Under the pieces are notes generated by a model, which saw only the letters and a program-made list of their open reading frames with translations, was not told where the DNA came from and did not search any database. This document shows positions 60,601-64,000 of a stretch of 64,000 nucleotides of DNA, in pieces (position 1 is the stretch's first letter; each line of letters opens with the position of its first letter). The position numbers and the translations under genes were made by a program. Source of the DNA: Malurus cyaneus samueli (taxonomy: Eukaryota; Chordata; Aves; Passeriformes; Maluridae); the NCBI GenBank assembly GCA_009741485.1, contig CM019228.1, positions 14,245,678 through 14,309,677 of the forward strand. The letters are read 5' to 3'.

Positions 60601-63600
60601 TAAGAGCCTGTCAGCTCTTTACATCTTCCTCTTTTACAATGTCAAGTCACCATTTGTCTCTGCTGCTAAATCAACCTGTCTGTTAAAATCCATCAGAACT
60701 CGGGGACACTCACTGAAAGAGAAGTCTGAATCAAGGTATAGATCCTTCATCAGTCATTGGCAACCCCATCTTCTGGCATTCCAGGCTGCCTCACTTCCAC
60801 TTCTAGTTCAACTAACACTTCTCACTATAGAACTTGAGGTATTATGGTTACAAGTAAATGTTCAGTCCTCTGTGACAAACACACATCTCCTGCTAGTACA
60901 TGTAACGAGGAGGACAACCCCAAGAAAGGCAAAGTCTCCTTCAGGTCATGATTTGCCTGCAATAACAAACCAGCTCTAGATTGCCTAAAGAGCTGGTATG
61001 TTTAAAAGACCAGTCAGCTTTAGAAGGTGTTTAGAAACAGCATTGTACTGATTCCCTCACCATGAAGACCATCCTCACTGCTATCAGGACAGCTATGCCT
61101 GGCAGTGCCCTTCAGATAGTTTGGCTTTTAGGACATGCGTTCCTTCCTGCCCAGAACACCCCCATACTTCCTTTACATTGTGCAGTCAAGAGCAAGAAAG
61201 CAGTAGCCATCTGAACAGCTCACACCAGTCCATGACAGAGCCTGCAGGTGTTGTTTACCAGGCGTTCCCCTCTAACAACCTGCCCAATGAGGAATAAACT
61301 ACTACACAAGCAAGCTAAAAACCAAAGCAAGAGGAAAAACCAGAAAATCTGGGAGACCAAAGATGGACTTTTCATGCAGATGGAAAATCAGAACTATCTC
61401 CCTGACATGTCCTTGCCAATAAAGGGCCAAACACAAGCAGATTTCTCTTCATGAACTGCAGAAATTCTCATTCAAGGGAATATTTCCACATGCCCTGCTG
61501 CTTGCACTCACTCCTGAACAGCCCAGCACTGAGTCTGTGTAACACATCAGAAGCAAAGGACAATCATGTCACACTCCTTATCAAACTGAGAGAAACACTA
61601 TCTTCAAGCCTAGCACGTGCTGCCCTGTCATTCTCACGTGAGAGTGCACATGGAAGATGTACCCATAGTCCAGGCCTGGCATCACAATCGCAGTCAGGAT
61701 TGCAATGCTGCAGTATATTTAGAATGGCTCTGTTAATACTATAGCTCACTCCCAATGCTAATATATCCCAGCCACCAAACTCACTATTGTTCCACAAGCA
61801 TTTAATTCTTCAATAACTGCTCAAAATACCAATACTTAAGATACAATACTAATCTCATGGTAGTATCAGTAAAGCTGATGGAAAATTCTGTAAGAAGCTA
61901 CAAAAAGTTGACTTTGGAGCAACTTTCTGTTACATGAGAAGCTTCTGAGCTGGTAAGGAAAGCATTTCCCTGTGAAGAGCATCTGTGTGCAGGAATGCCT
62001 GAGCCTTTGAGTCACCCCTGAGGTGCTCACCCAGCAGTCAGTGCCCACTCACCCATCAGCTGAGCAGCAGAGCACGCAACCTTGCTTCACACAGCTGGAA
62101 CCAGGGCCTGAATATACAACAATCAATGCAAAACAACACAAAGTGAGGTAAGAAAGATGTTTTAGAGGTGTGATGCCATGTAAGAGGGTAATGGGATTGA
62201 ACTGATGCCTTCACTGGTGAGGCTGTGAGCTCTCATTCTGGCTTGTACAATGATACTGCTAAAGCTGAACCACGTGCTTACATTCCCCACTGAGTCAGAG
62301 CTGTCCTTACACAACACATCCAGGTTCCTCAGAGCTGCTCAGCAGTCCCTTCAGAGGCTGCATCTGTGCTACTTGTACAGCTGTGCTGGTTAACCAGGCT
62401 CTCCTGCCAAGAAAACTGCCACAGCCATGCACAGCCAAGAGAGACTGGCGTCTCCTGGAAGCATCCTCAGCGTTATGTCCACAGCAGCTGTATCTAAAAA
62501 CTGCTCCTGAGACCTTAAGGAAGATTGTCCTTATCAACAGCCAGACTTTCTAACTGGTATTGTTTCTCTTTAGCCATCCTCAGTGAGCATCTCTTACCTA
62601 TTTTGGCCACATGCCTCAGGAGACAGACACATTCTTGATTCAGCTGTGTGCTCTGATGGGAGGACAGGACAGCAATAGCCAAATGTCATTAACTCTACAG
62701 TTTCCAGCTTAAAAACACTTAGACATACAATATCATCTAGACATCTAGACAATGTCTGAAGAAGCATCTGTGCAATGTGCAGTCATTTAAAAACATGGCT
62801 GCACATTGCAGTTTGGGGTTCAAATGTGAAGAAGAGCTCAGAAATTCCCTCTATTAACAAAAAAGCCATGACAGCTCTTCCTCAGACTCCAAGCTTTTTC
62901 CTAGCATTAAAGAGCTGCTTAAGTGAAAGTCAGTTATAAAGTCATTTTATCACCACCACTATTTTCTCAAAGCTTAAAAATTAAATCAAGTACTCTGCTA
63001 CTGGAATTTTCATTACCAGGAAGTTGCAGTAATGCTTATTGCATTATGGTTATTGGTTTGTTCTCCCAATATGATAACTGCATCAGTTCAATGCTTTGAG
63101 TTAATTATTATTGTTTAACTGAGGTAAATGCAAACAGAAACCTAAACAGCATGGAATAAACAGCAGGAAACCAAGCTCAACTACGTAAAGATAAACCAAA
63201 TACTTCATGATCACCTGCAAATATCAGGGAAATTCTCACACAGCTCTAATACGTATGAGAAATTCAAAGCCCTGATAATCAGAGCTTCAGAAAATGGCCA
63301 CAGAAAAACTATACAGTGAGGTAAAGACTTGGACTTTTTTCCTATATCTCGGCACTTGGGATTAGCACTGAAGAAAAGTTTATTATAATATATAAAAAAG
63401 AACTAGACCATAGATAGCAATATTTCCAGAATATTCTGTCAGATTCTCCCAGAAATAAAGCACAAATAAGCACAAATGATTCTCTGGAGAGTCCACCACA
63501 CCTCCAGAGATTCTCTGGTGCACTGATCAAAAAGTACCTCCAGTGATACCGTTCTCTTATTCAACTGGGGGAAGGAGGTCCAGCACCCAGGAGGTGCTGA

Positions 63601-63958
63601 AGGCAGCAGTCAGAGCCAGCCCTGGCACAGACTGATCGTGCTGAAGGGCCACCAGTTGCCATGGAAGTCTCCCTGAGTTCCGGTGACAAGGCTGACCTTG
63701 GAGCTGCTCAAACAAGTGGCTCATGTGAAGCTGCTGCTCTGAGATGCTCCCGAAAGCCTGTGAACTGCCCAGTGGAGTGACTGCCATACAACAATGTGCT
63801 CACTGCAGAGCAGTACTCCAGCACCACTGAATAGACAATGCAAAGAGCCATTCAAGTGTCAGTCTTCCAGAGCAGCTAGGACAAAGTGCTTTTTGTTTCT
63901 GTCTTTGAGATCCTGACAAATCAAAAATAGATTAAGTGTGCTGGCAGACTGGCTTTAC

Positions 63959-64000
63959 CTCCCAGCCGGATACGTGATCCCACGGCTGAGAGCTGCCAGT
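63959..64000 (-). other. Candidate non-coding 5' exon end of MTMR3 (truncated by window)
   Basis: In transcript sense the sequence ends CCGGCTGGGAG followed by donor GTAAAG (donor bases 63958-63957). It is locally richer in CpG than its surroundings. No protein evidence is available because it would be untranslated, and the upstream limit is outside the window. Confidence 0.25.

Larger units (their letters stand above)
54859..64000 (-). other. Probable 5' UTR intron of MTMR3, part 2
   Basis: 9.1 kb free of recognisable CR1, unlike the rest of the window. It contains a 54-bp tandem duplication (57503-57610), an AT dinucleotide-rich stretch (56835-56892) and a weak candidate 5' UTR exon at the extreme end. 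No promoter-like CpG island is present, so the MTMR3 promoter is probably beyond 64000. Confidence 0.55.

Noticed and set aside
1..64000. tRNA, rRNA, endogenous retrovirus LTR pair or second protein-coding gene
   Set aside because: None could be recognised by eye; divergent repeats or short non-coding RNAs could still be present and would need RepeatMasker, tRNAscan-SE and Infernal.

Overview
The window is vertebrate nuclear DNA, almost certainly from a bird and probably a songbird. The basis is the abundance of CR1 LINE fragments (about 20, several nearly identical to each other) combined with a compact multi-exon vertebrate gene. The songbird assignment is an inference from the young CR1 subfamily and not a proof.

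One gene explains all the coding signal: MTMR3 (myotubularin-related protein 3), on the minus strand, so the transcript runs from high to low coordinates. I assembled 18 coding segments from 41651 (start codon) to 4760 (stop codon). Every junction is GT-AG, all phases agree, and the lengths sum to 3588 nt, that is 1195 residues plus stop, against 1198 in human MTMR3. The catalytic cysteine falls at residue 413, the same number as in the human protein. Domain order is PH-GRAM (coding exons 2-5), myotubularin phosphatase (exons 6-14, CX5R loop in exon 11), a long acidic linker ending in a coiled coil (exon 15, 1.4 kb), an in-frame cassette exon (16) and a FYVE zinc finger split over exons 17 and 18.

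Layout: 1-2690 is the 3' flank or distal 3' UTR. 2690-4759 is 3' UTR with clustered poly(A) signals near 2704-2719 and 2923. 4760-41722 holds the coding exons and introns. 41723-64000 is most likely 5' UTR intron 1 with no recognisable exon, except a weak candidate non-coding exon at the very end of the window. No second protein-coding gene, tRNA, rRNA or CRISPR array was recognised.

The more interesting material is in the introns. An 11-unit minisatellite begins just inside the intron after the first FYVE exon, and its units look like splice acceptors in transcript sense. A (UG)6 tract abuts the acceptor of phosphatase exon 13. A 64-bp near-identical direct repeat flanks coding exon 3. A young CR1 copy carries a 38-bp insertion whose sequence matches a neighbouring intron. 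Several near-identical CR1 copies lie in opposite orientations and could pair in the pre-mRNA. I found no evidence of a wholly new biological system; this is an ordinary eukaryotic gene locus with some unusual repeat architecture.
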